Positions 1 through 7,110 of a stretch of 18,950 bases of DNA are shown one piece after another. The notes under the pieces were generated by a model. The model made no database searches. It had not been told where the DNA came from and worked only from the letters and a program-made list of their open reading frames with translations. Source of the stretch: JALHTG01 sp964528315. Lineage in GTDB: Archaea; Thermoproteota; Bathyarchaeia; 40CM-2-53-6; JALHTG01. Positions within the stretch are counted from its first letter, which is position 1, and every line of letters begins with the position of its first letter. The stretch is from contig CAZGRO010000012.1 in assembly GCA_964528315.1 (NCBI GenBank), forward strand, positions 1 through 18,950. The letters run 5' to 3'. Made by a program: the position numbers and the translations under genes.

Positions 1-584
1 TAGATGAGTGTGAGAAGCATGGGCGCTATGATCATTGAGACAAGAGTCAGTTGAAGGCTCATCCAAGCCATTATCATGAAGATTCCGGCAATCGTTACGA
101 TGTCGCTTATCACGGTCAAGATTCCCGAAGTCAGAAGTTCTTGAAGCGAATCTACGTCATTTGTCACTCTTGAGACTATGCTGCCGGACACGTTTTGCGA
201 GTAGAACTTCAAGGAGAGCCTTTGCAGTCGAGAGAACATCTCTTCCCTGAACTTGTAGATCAATCTCTGCCCTATACCTGACATCAGATACAACTGTCTA
301 TGGCTTGTTAGAAAGTTCACGATGTTGATGGCTATGTATGCGAGCATGATGTTTGCTAGGCCTGTGAAATCTTGCGACGTGATATATGTGTCAATGGCGA
401 TTTTGAGCACGTAAGGACCTGCCAAGTTGGTTGCAGCGGTGACAAGCAGGGAGATTATGCTCATCATGAGTTGATTTCGAAAAGGAAGGACGTATCTGCC
501 TATTCTTCTCAGAAGAAGCGTGTCTGAGACCTTCCTCTCCACCGTTTCTTCTCCAAAGAAATCTGACACATGCCAATGAGCCAT
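1..584 (-). CDS. ABC exporter half-transporter, N-terminal membrane domain (cut by left edge)
   Basis: Reading the minus strand from an ATG at 584 gives an open frame to base 1, about 194 residues with no stop. After a short polar N-terminus there are hydrophobic segments (around residues 33-60 and 70-90). These are followed by the coupling-helix style stretch FREEMFSRLQRLSLKFY and SRVTNDVDSLQELL, which are typical of the type-1 ABC exporter membrane domain. The ATP-binding domain lies beyond the window. The start codon is one base past the stop codon of the upstream transporter gene (TAG-C-ATG), so the two are certainly cotranscribed and probably translationally coupled. Because the upstream partner has a degenerate ATPase site, this subunit should carry the competent catalytic glutamate; that part is not visible. 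Likely role: drug, lipid or peptide export as a heterodimer. The substrate is unknown. Confidence 0.9.
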   Translation of the reverse strand, partial: MAHWHVSDFFGEETVERKVSDTLLLRRIGRYVLPFRNQLMMSIISLLVTAATNLAGPYVLKIAIDTYITSQDFTGLANIMLAYIAINIVNFLTSHRQLYLMSGIGQRLIYKFREEMFSRLQRLSLKFYSQNVSGSIVSRVTNDVDSLQELLTSGILTVISDIVTIAGIFMIMAWMSLQLTLVSMIIAPMLLTLI

Positions 585-585
585 G

Positions 586-2397
586 CTACTCACTACCCCT
601 TCGCTGCACGGCTTGAGCCGCCAAGAGCTCCTCCTGCTCTTTGAACTGCGTACGGTAGATCTTCGCGTAGATCCCGTTCTTCGCCAACAGCTCCTCGTGG
701 CTTCCCTCCTCAGCTATTTCTCCGTTTTCGAAGACCACAATCCGCGTTGCATTCTTTATCGTTGAGACCCTTTGGGTTATGATGAAGGTTGTACGATTCT
801 GCAGCAGCATCTGCAATGCTTGTTGGATTTCGTGTTCTGTTTCTACGTCGACACTTGACGTGGAATCGTCAAAGATCAGTATTCTAGGGTTAAGAAGCAA
901 GGCTCTGGCTATTGCGATTCTCTGGCGTTGGCCTCCAGAGAGCGTAATTCCCTTCTCGCCAACCTTGGTGTCATACTTGTCGGGGAAGGACGATATGAAA
1001 TCATGTGCACCTGCGATCTTCGCTACTCGTTCTATTTCCTGCATTGTGGCATTGGGTCTGCCGTAGGCTATGTTCTCTTTTATTGATGAGGAGAAAAGGA
1101 AGGTTTCCTGAAGGACAATTCCTATCTGCTGTCTCAGGGATCTGAGCTTCACGTCCCTCAAATCAATTCCATCTATCTCTATGCTTCCCTCGGTCACGTC
1201 GTAGAACCTAGGAATCAGATGTATCAGGGAGCTCTTTCCTGATCCCGTGGCTCCAAGCAGCGCGATCGTTTCACCTGCTTTCACAACGAGATTGATCCTG
1301 TCTAGAACTTTGACGCCAGGCGCATATTCGAAGGAGATATTTCTGAACGCGATCTCCTTCTGCATCATGGGGAGTTCGATCGCGTTGGGCTTCTCTTCAA
1401 CTTCAGGTTTCGCGTCCATTATCTCGAAGATTCTTTCCGCTCCAGTAATTGCCTGTTGATAGAATGTTATGAGGAACCCGATGAATCGAACCGGCATGAC
1501 AAGCATCGCAAGGTATGCAGCTGAAGCCACCAACGAACCCACCGTCATGCCTCCCCGGATTACCTCTCCTCCTCCATACCAGTAAACGAGAGCCGTTCCA
1601 AGGGTCAACGTGAAGGCCATGAACGGCATGAACATCGAGCGGTACCTCCAGATCTCCAAGTTCGTCTTCAGGTATCTGCCGTGCGTAAGAGCGAACTTCC
1701 TCCTCTCATATTCCTCCTGCGCAAACGCCCTCACAACCTTCGTGCCAACGATCGTCTGCTGAATCACCGATGTCATATCGCCGTAGATTTCTCGTGTGAG
1801 AGCGAAACGTGGTCTGATTCTCTTCGAGAAATTGTAGGCTCCTACTAGAACGAGGGGCACTGTGGCGAGGTAGAGCAGCATCAGGCGGATGTCAATTGTT
1901 GATATCACGAAGACAACGCTTCCCACCATGAGAATGGAGGCGATCAGGGTTTCCAGCCACCACGCAAGGAGCGCCCTCACCTGTTCCACGTCACTGGTCA
2001 CCCTTGACATCAGCTGGCCGGTTTGAGCCTGATCGTAGAAGCTGAAAGATTTCTCCTCGAGGGATTTGAATAGGCTGTTTCTTAGATCGAAGACAACTCT
2101 CTGGCCGATGTACTGTTGGCTGAATCTCTGTGTGAATGAGAAGATCGATTTCAGTGCGGCGATAAGAATTATCGAGAGCGAGAGCCAAGCGAGTTGATCA
2201 TACATGCCTCGAACTAGGACCTTGTCAACGATCTCCCTTACGACAAGGGGAACAACTATGTTCAGGTAGGTAACCGCGACCACGCAGGACATGGCCACAA
2301 CTGTTGCAGGCCAGTATTTGGCCATGTACCTCAGGACTCGACGAAATATGCCGCGTTTCTGTTGTCTCCGCGGAGTTTCTTGGGATTGCGATGTCAC
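586..2397 (-). CDS. ABC exporter half-transporter with degenerate nucleotide-binding site
   Basis: This 603-residue protein has an exporter membrane domain (about residues 30-320, six helices) fused to an ATPase domain. In the ATPase domain I see Walker A GATGSGKSS at 382-390, Q-loop Q430, signature LSGGQ at 486-490 and Walker B ILIFD at 506-510. The residue after Walker B, normally the catalytic glutamate, is Asp511. The switch histidine position in IITQRVST is Gln542. An Asp plus a Gln at these two sites is the known pattern of the non-catalytic subunit of heterodimeric exporters such as Thermotoga TM287/288. The gene starts with GTG at 2397 and its stop nearly touches the next half-transporter, so together they form one export pump in the cytoplasmic membrane. 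Substrate cannot be told from sequence; multidrug or lipid export is the usual guess. Confidence 0.93.
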   Translation of the reverse strand: MTSQSQETPRRQQKRGIFRRVLRYMAKYWPATVVAMSCVVAVTYLNIVVPLVVREIVDKVLVRGMYDQLAWLSLSIILIAALKSIFSFTQRFSQQYIGQRVVFDLRNSLFKSLEEKSFSFYDQAQTGQLMSRVTSDVEQVRALLAWWLETLIASILMVGSVVFVISTIDIRLMLLYLATVPLVLVGAYNFSKRIRPRFALTREIYGDMTSVIQQTIVGTKVVRAFAQEEYERRKFALTHGRYLKTNLEIWRYRSMFMPFMAFTLTLGTALVYWYGGGEVIRGGMTVGSLVASAAYLAMLVMPVRFIGFLITFYQQAITGAERIFEIMDAKPEVEEKPNAIELPMMQKEIAFRNISFEYAPGVKVLDRINLVVKAGETIALLGATGSGKSSLIHLIPRFYDVTEGSIEIDGIDLRDVKLRSLRQQIGIVLQETFLFSSSIKENIAYGRPNATMQEIERVAKIAGAHDFISSFPDKYDTKVGEKGITLSGGQRQRIAIARALLLNPRILIFDDSTSSVDVETEHEIQQALQMLLQNRTTFIITQRVSTIKNATRIVVFENGEIAEEGSHEELLAKNGIYAKIYRTQFKEQEELLAAQAVQRRGSE

Positions 2398-2502
2398 AGG
2401 TTACCACAGTTTTCTTGTTCGCGAGTTAAGAGGGGAATGAGGTGTTTGGAATAAGGATTGCGTCCTTCCACGTGGCTCCAAATCGTTCGAGGAGCGAGAG
2501 AG

Positions 2503-3120
2503 ATGCCTCCGGTTCAGCTGCGCAAGGGAGATAAGGGATATTGCTCACAATTCAACAATCATACAACAAGGCGCGGCTCGTTGGAAAAGGTGTACAAAGA
2601 CTTTCGTTGCAAAGACGGAAGGAAAGTGGTTCTTCGAACGCCGAGAATGAGCGATTTGGATGACTTTCTTGGATTTATCAATTCCCTTGTTGATGAGGGG
2701 GCCGACATAATGATGACTGAGAAGAAGAGTCGTGAGGTTGAAGCGGATTGGCTTGGCAAGCTGCTGGCAGAGGTCGAGAAGGGCCAAGCTATCTGCGTTG
2801 TTCCAGAGGTCGAGGGAAAGGTGATCGGCAACTCGGACGTCCACAGAGGCACGGGAAAGCGGAGCCACACTGGCACTTTAGGGATTGCTCTCAGCCAAGA
2901 TTACCGGGATGTTGGAATAGGGTCTGAGATGATGCGAACGCTCATCGAGGAGGCTAGGAAATCTGGATTGGAAATTCTGCAGTTGAGCGTCTTTGACTCC
3001 AACCTGCGAGCTAGGCATGTGTATGAGAAGCTGGGCTTTCGAGAGGTTGGAAGATTGCCTAAGGCCATACGGAGGGGGGATGGATATGTGGATGAGGTTG
3101 TCATGGCGTTGGAATTGTAG
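2503..3120 (+). CDS. GNAT-family N-acetyltransferase
   Basis: A GCN5-related acetyltransferase transfers the acetyl group of acetyl-CoA to an amine, here probably a protein N-terminus, an amino acid or an antibiotic. The acetyl-CoA pyrophosphate loop is visible as DYRDVGIGS around residues 133-141 (the R-x-x-G-x-G signature). It is followed by the downstream helix and the NLRARHVYEKLGF motif typical of RimI-like members. The frame is open back to an ATG at 2458, but the ATG at 2503 has a GGAG at 2491-2494 eight bases ahead and is preferred. The family core only begins near KDGRKVVLRTP (about residue 37), so a TTG at 2581 is another possible start. The gene stands alone, divergent from the ABC exporter. 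Substrate unknown. Confidence 0.85.
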   Translation: MPPVQLRKGDKGYCSQFNNHTTRRGSLEKVYKDFRCKDGRKVVLRTPRMSDLDDFLGFINSLVDEGADIMMTEKKSREVEADWLGKLLAEVEKGQAICVVPEVEGKVIGNSDVHRGTGKRSHTGTLGIALSQDYRDVGIGSEMMRTLIEEARKSGLEILQLSVFDSNLRARHVYEKLGFREVGRLPKAIRRGDGYVDEVVMALEL

Positions 3121-3250
3121 CCGAAGTCCACTCCGGTAGGAGATCATGCCACTTTGACCTCAATGGGCACCGGATGAAGCGATCTCACGAGCATTGTAAG
3201 GCATCGCCAATCAAAAACGTCAAAAGACTTCTCCTATTCAAGATCTAATA

Positions 3251-3709
3251 GTGCAAGTGGAGCCTATGCAGAAGAGCAGGAGAAAGAAAAAGGAGACCGA
3301 CTCTGACAAGCTGTTCCGACTCATCTCTGAAACCCCTGGACTGAATGTTCAGGAGGTATCTGAGAAGCTTGGTTGGAAGAAGAGCAAGACCAATCGAATG
3401 GTGAGTCTTCTAGAGCGAAAGGGATGGATTGTTAGAAGAGTCTTCGCAGCCGCCCAGCCGAGAATAGTGGCAAAGCCTGATGAAACAATTCAACGCCTAG
3501 CCGATCAGCTCACCAAGCTAACCGCATGGAAGATGAAGCTGGAGACAAGGGAGAAGGAGCTTTTCGACGAGTGCGTGTCGGCGCAGGTCGAGGGCGACTC
3601 CACGAAGGCGACCTTGTATGCCAACCAATGCGCTGAGATAAGGAAGATCATCCGGCTGGTTGCCGGCGCTGAACAGGTTCTTACGCGGTCAGGCACTCCA
3701 AGAGACTGA
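3251..3709 (+). CDS. Winged-helix protein with ESCRT-III/CdvB-like helical hairpin
   Basis: This 152-residue protein has a basic N-terminus, then a winged helix-turn-helix (about residues 18-66, LFRLISETPGLNVQEVSEKL followed by KKSKTNRMVSLLERKGWIV) of MarR/ArsR type. The remaining part (about 80-146) is highly helical. It contains a stretch, LYANQCAEIRKI at 122-133, that matches the pattern of the archaeal Snf7/CdvB (ESCRT-III) first helical hairpin: a small gap (EGDSTKA), then YAN-x-x-A-E-I-R-K. ESCRT-III proteins polymerise on membranes during division. The rest of that domain (helices 3-5 and MIM) is absent because the frame stops at 3709. In CdvB the winged helix is C-terminal; here it is N-terminal. 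GTG 3251 is the first start; ATG 3266 is an alternative. It could be a transcription regulator using the hairpin for oligomerisation, or a division/membrane accessory protein. The fold call is by eye. Confidence 0.7.
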   Translation: MQVEPMQKSRRKKKETDSDKLFRLISETPGLNVQEVSEKLGWKKSKTNRMVSLLERKGWIVRRVFAAAQPRIVAKPDETIQRLADQLTKLTAWKMKLETREKELFDECVSAQVEGDSTKATLYANQCAEIRKIIRLVAGAEQVLTRSGTPRD

Positions 3710-3812
3710 TCCCATGGTTCCGTTTCTTCGCCTCTTCACATTTCTGGGAGAGCCGACTAACGAGTCACCGCATTCGCCGAGAGATTTCGAAGGATTTGCC
3801 TGAGTGACTCCG

Positions 3813-4913
3813 ATGTCGAGCTGGCAGGAATACCTGAAGAAGAGCCCGGTGCGATGGCTTCTTGAAAGCAAGAATCCTTCCGTTCGGCTCCTAACGCTTC
3901 GCGATCTCTTGGACAGAGACGAAGACGATTCTGAAATCAAAGAAGCGAGAGTTGCCCTATCAACCTCAGACATCGTGACTAGGATCTTCTTGAAACAAAA
4001 GCTTGAGGGTCATTGGGAGAACTCAGCCACCCCGTACCATCCCAAGTACAAGGCCACGTATTGGCAGCTGATGACGTTAGGCCAACTTGGAATCGACAGA
4101 AGTGATGCGAGAGTTCAGAGTGCCTGCAACTATGCTTTCGGCCTGCAACTGCCGAACGGCGGGTTCTCCTCATACACTGTTGAGAGAGCCAAGGACGAGT
4201 TCGAACCGGCGAAAAAGAAGATTCTTGCGAAAGGCAAGCAGCTGCCAGAACTCGATGCTTGGGCCAAGGCCCTTGTCAACGAGCATGAATACTCCTGTCT
4301 GACCGGAAATGTGGCCTCAGCACTCATTCGATTGGGATACGGAGACGATCCCAGAGTCAAGAGGGCTCTGAACTGGCTCTTGAGTGTTCAGAACAAAGAT
4401 GGTGGATGGCTGTGCCCATACTGGAAGGCTCACATCAGGGACAAGCACGGGTGTTTCTATGGAACAATCTGTCCGCTCGAAGCACTCTCAGAAATGCCAG
4501 AGGCCAGACGCACCCCACAAATGAAGAGCGCGATTCAGAGAGCTGCAGAGTTCTTGTTAATGCACCGTCTCTACAAGGCCGATCATCACAGGTTCAGAGT
4601 GATTAGATCGGATTGGCTGAGATTCAGTTTTCCCTGGTTCTACGGATACGACATTCTGAGAGGACTCGATATCGTCACGAAGCTAGGCTGTGTTGATGAT
4701 GAGCGTTTGGCAGATGCTGTGAAGGTGCTGGTTCAAAGGCGGCGGGCTGATGGAAGCTGGGTGTTGGGCAGTTCGCCGATTGGCAGAATGCATGTAAACT
4801 TGGAGCCTGTTGGCAAGCCTAGCAAGTGGGTAACCTTGATCGCCTTGAAGGTGCTGAAGCGCCTCCATCAAACAAGAAACGAGACGCTAAGGCAGATAAT
4901 GTCGAAGGCTTAG
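3813..4913 (+). CDS. Alpha/alpha-toroid repeat protein (prenyltransferase/squalene cyclase-like)
   Basis: This protein of about 366 residues carries several QW-like repeat turns characteristic of the alpha/alpha toroid shared by squalene-hopene cyclases and protein prenyltransferases: LPNGGF near residue 114, QNKDGGW near 195 and RADGSW near 311. No DXDD cyclase acid motif is visible, so cyclase activity is not supported. Instead there is a cluster of Cys and His in the middle (EYSCLTGN, GWLCPYWKAH, KHGCFYGTICP) that could bind a metal, as zinc does in protein prenyltransferases; this is inference. The ATG at 3813 is chosen over the in-frame GTG at 3804 because codons 1-3 add nothing recognisable. 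It lies downstream of the winged-helix gene by about 100 bases on the same strand and is convergent with the hydrolase to its right, whose stop is only 7 bases away. Function unknown. Confidence 0.75.
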   Translation: MSSWQEYLKKSPVRWLLESKNPSVRLLTLRDLLDRDEDDSEIKEARVALSTSDIVTRIFLKQKLEGHWENSATPYHPKYKATYWQLMTLGQLGIDRSDARVQSACNYAFGLQLPNGGFSSYTVERAKDEFEPAKKKILAKGKQLPELDAWAKALVNEHEYSCLTGNVASALIRLGYGDDPRVKRALNWLLSVQNKDGGWLCPYWKAHIRDKHGCFYGTICPLEALSEMPEARRTPQMKSAIQRAAEFLLMHRLYKADHHRFRVIRSDWLRFSFPWFYGYDILRGLDIVTKLGCVDDERLADAVKVLVQRRRADGSWVLGSSPIGRMHVNLEPVGKPSKWVTLIALKVLKRLHQTRNETLRQIMSKA

Positions 4914-4920
4914 CCTGTCG

Positions 4921-5562
4921 CTACAGCCACGATTTCGCGTTCTCGTACGCCGCTGCCAGATGCGTGTGCGCGTCTCTTGTAACGGGCTCCATATGCCCAG
5001 GTAGAATGAAATCCACATCAAGCCTTCCCAAGCGGCCCAGCGACTCCACCAACATGTAGCTTTCTCCTCCGGGCAGATCTGTACGCCCGAATGCTCCGTC
5101 TGGGAAGACTGTGTCTCCTGAGAAGAGCACTTTGTCCTTCCGATCGTAGAGGCATATGGCTCCTAGCGTGTGGCCAGGCGTGTGCATGACCTCAAGCTTT
5201 CTATCCCCTGCCAAGACGAAGTCTCCATCCTGAAGCTTAGAGACCTCCAGACCGTGACTGTCCGGATCGCCGTACTCCGCCTCGTGCAGGAGCAGCTTGG
5301 GTGAGGCAATGCTGGCTAAGGCCTCAACTCCTCCTACATGATCGAAATGCGCATGAGTCAGCACGATTTGTTTCACATTCTTCGGATCTAGATCAAGTGT
5401 CTTGAGTTTCGGAGGCAGCACATTCACAACATCGCCCGCGCCGGTATCGATCAACGTCACCTCACTGCTCCCTAGCGAGTAAACGTTGGAGCTGAGACCT
5501 ATTCCTTCTATGAAGCCAATCCCTGAGAGGCGGCTGCTGTAGATCTCAAGCTTCACGATCAT
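4921..5562 (-). CDS. Metallo-beta-lactamase-fold hydrolase (glyoxalase II-like)
   Basis: This 213-residue protein holds the full metal-binding set of the metallo-beta-lactamase fold. THAHFDHVGG supplies His70, His72, Asp74 and His75; TPGHT gives His131, SGDTVF gives Asp150 and LPGHMEP gives His190. The order and spacing match small single-domain hydrolases of the glyoxalase II/thioesterase branch rather than true beta-lactamases. A dinuclear zinc or iron site cleaving a thioester or ester is expected. No signal peptide is seen, so it is cytoplasmic. The ATG at 5562 begins IVKLEIYSSRL, a normal strand 1 for the fold. It is convergent with the toroid-repeat gene and separated from the ATPase gene upstream by 287 bases. 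Exact substrate unknown. Confidence 0.88.
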   Translation of the reverse strand: MIVKLEIYSSRLSGIGFIEGIGLSSNVYSLGSSEVTLIDTGAGDVVNVLPPKLKTLDLDPKNVKQIVLTHAHFDHVGGVEALASIASPKLLLHEAEYGDPDSHGLEVSKLQDGDFVLAGDRKLEVMHTPGHTLGAICLYDRKDKVLFSGDTVFPDGAFGRTDLPGGESYMLVESLGRLGRLDVDFILPGHMEPVTRDAHTHLAAAYENAKSWL

Positions 5563-5849
5563 GATGGCGCCTTCGGCTGAACATGGTTCCTGTGGTTTTT
5601 GAAGGATTCGATTGAAACGCGAAATGAAACGGCCAGCTCGCTGTGAAGGTTGTCTTATCTTACCTTGATAATCGAGCTACTGAGCCGCCAATTCTTTGTT
5701 CTGTTGATGCTAAATACGCCGTGGATCTGGGCCATTCACGGCCTTGAAAGAAACGGGGCCCTGTAACCTGCGGCAGAATTGTACGTACGGACGTCATGAC
5801 CGGCTGTACTGTTCGGTATAGGAATCCTTGCCTATATAGGGATCAGTGC
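5563..5849. other. 287-bp intergenic stretch between hydrolase and ATPase genes
   Basis: No protein of recognisable family is found here. The stretch holds the left copy of the repeat that flanks the ATPase gene (5817-5843). A minus-strand ATG at 5797 opens a 45-codon frame to a TAA at 5660-5662. It lies about 12 bases past where transcription from the TATA-like palindrome at 5831-5840 would start. Nothing in its sequence supports a real protein, so it is noted only as a candidate. Confidence 0.4.
5817..5843. repeat. 27-bp imperfect direct repeat, left copy flanking ATPase gene
   Basis: The pattern TATAGGAA-N5-GCCTATATAGG-N-AT occurs here and again at 7037-7063 in the same orientation; by hand count 22 of 27 positions agree. 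The left copy lies 6 bases beyond the ATPase stop codon and the right copy 14 bases upstream of its ATG start. The core CCTATATAGG is a perfect palindrome that would work as a TATA box in either direction. Confidence 0.75.
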
Positions 5850-7022
5850 CTAGTCCTGTACCATTATTGGTTTGAAGCGTCTATTGAGCCAATCTCCGAA
5901 CACAGGATCAGCCAATCTGTATTGACCTTTCATGGGCCTTTCGATTGTTCCTTGATTCATTAGGGATGTGAGTGTCTTGGGTATGTTGAAGATAGGTCTT
6001 CTCACCTCGCGAGCTACTTCACTGACCTTCATGCTACCGCTTGCCAAGGTCAAGAGGATTTCCCTCTCAAGTGGCGAGAAAGTGGCAAAGTAGTTCTCGA
6101 ATTCGCCATCTAGACTGAGGATCATATCCTCATAGGCTTTGTCAATATGCTCTTCGGCTATGGAGCCATTCTCTCCCAACGCAAGATACAGTTCTAGGCC
6201 TAGGCGCTGAACGTAGTCTGGGTAACCTCCGCAGTACACAGCTATCTTGTCTATCTCCGAGTCTGCGATGCGCATGTGAACTGTCACAAATCTTTTCTTC
6301 AGAAACTCTCTCACTATTTGCTGGTCGAGTCTTCTCACTGGAATCTCCACAAGTTGTCTGTAGAACGGGGAACGGCGATCATAGGCTAGGTTCCGCATAA
6401 TTGTTGTGGCAGAACCTGCCAAGATGTACTGAACCTTCTTCTGGGATTGAATGATTGAACGCATCCGTTTCAGAACGTCGTCTCCCCAACGGATTATGTC
6501 CTGGAACTCGTCTATCATGACGACGAAGAAAACGTTCTTCTCAATCGCCAAAGACTCTATGTACCGCAATGCATCTTCAATCAAGGAGTCCTCTCCTGTT
6601 CTGCTATCTCGGAATTTCAACGTGAACTCTGAAAACCTGATCTCGCTGACTCTGTCCAGCACAGCCTTTACCTTCTCACTTGTAACTCTAGTCAACCTCT
6701 TCAGGTAAGCTTGATCTCCTGTCTTCTGCACATAGCATGCCACGGCTATGTCCACAAGCAACTTCGCGAAACGGCTCTTCGTTGCCAGCCCATAACAGTT
6801 GATGATCATAGTCACCATATGTGGGTTTGATTGAAGTCTGATGGCCAGATTTTCAAGGATTGAGGTTTTTCCCGTTCTTCGGAGGCCGATCAGGACAGAG
6901 TTGCTGGAACTTCCTTTCTCCAATCCTCTAGCCAACGAAAGGAGTCTTTCCAACTCCTTTTCCCTATCGACGAAATACTCACCCGTTACCGGTTTTCCTA
7001 CCACGAAAGGCGGCTGACTCAT
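5850..7022 (-). CDS. Archaeal P-loop ATPase with C-terminal winged helix
   Basis: This 390-residue protein belongs to the archaeal ATPase group (Pfam ATPase_2-like, STAND/AAA relatives). Walker A is GLRRTGKTS at about 46-54 and Walker B is VVMIDEFQD with Asp171-Glu172. Sensor 1 lies in ILAGSATTI near 200-208, and GGYP at 265-268 is the C-terminal motif of this group. Residues about 315-375 form a winged helix (LEREILLTLASGSMKVSEVAR), followed by the family-typical ending YRLADPVFGDWLNRR. These ATPases are abundant in archaea, often next to mobile elements, and their roles are mostly unknown; DNA-binding or toxin-like regulatory roles are proposed. ATG 7022 is chosen; an in-frame TTG at 7031 lies three codons upstream. 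The TATA palindrome centred at about 7055 puts the transcript start near 7030, so the message is almost leaderless. Direct repeats bracket the gene, suggesting a movable or self-regulated cassette. Confidence 0.88.
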   Translation of the reverse strand: MSQPPFVVGKPVTGEYFVDREKELERLLSLARGLEKGSSSNSVLIGLRRTGKTSILENLAIRLQSNPHMVTMIINCYGLATKSRFAKLLVDIAVACYVQKTGDQAYLKRLTRVTSEKVKAVLDRVSEIRFSEFTLKFRDSRTGEDSLIEDALRYIESLAIEKNVFFVVMIDEFQDIIRWGDDVLKRMRSIIQSQKKVQYILAGSATTIMRNLAYDRRSPFYRQLVEIPVRRLDQQIVREFLKKRFVTVHMRIADSEIDKIAVYCGGYPDYVQRLGLELYLALGENGSIAEEHIDKAYEDMILSLDGEFENYFATFSPLEREILLTLASGSMKVSEVAREVRRPIFNIPKTLTSLMNQGTIERPMKGQYRLADPVFGDWLNRRFKPIMVQD

Positions 7023-7036
7023 CAGAATCAAGGGAA

Positions 7037-7063
7037 TATAGGAACTGGTGCCTATATAGGCAT
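7037..7063. repeat. 27-bp imperfect direct repeat, right copy flanking ATPase gene
   Basis: This is the right partner of the repeat at 5817-5843. Within 50 bases there are two further half-similar elements: GGAATATAGGA (around 7033-7043) and TCCCTATATTT (around 7067-7077). The ATPase promoter region therefore contains three CTATAT-type boxes spaced roughly 15-20 bases apart. Such spacing suits a protein that binds at or beside TATA to control its own gene, but that is inference. Confidence 0.7.
7051..7060 (-). promoter_or_regulatory. TATA-type promoter of the ATPase gene
   Basis: CCTATATAGG is centred about 25 bases before the TTG codon at 7031 and 33 bases before the ATG at 7022, the archaeal TATA-to-start spacing for a leaderless or 5-10 base leader. 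No Shine-Dalgarno sequence is seen before the ATG. Confidence 0.6.
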
Positions 7064-7110
7064 TTTTCCCTATATTTCTGATGTGACCTGTGCTGAAGAC
7101 GAGCGCGCGC

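Noticed and set aside
391..576. 61-codon frame on the minus strand
   Set aside because: It is out of phase with the open ABC membrane-domain frame that runs from 584 off the left edge.
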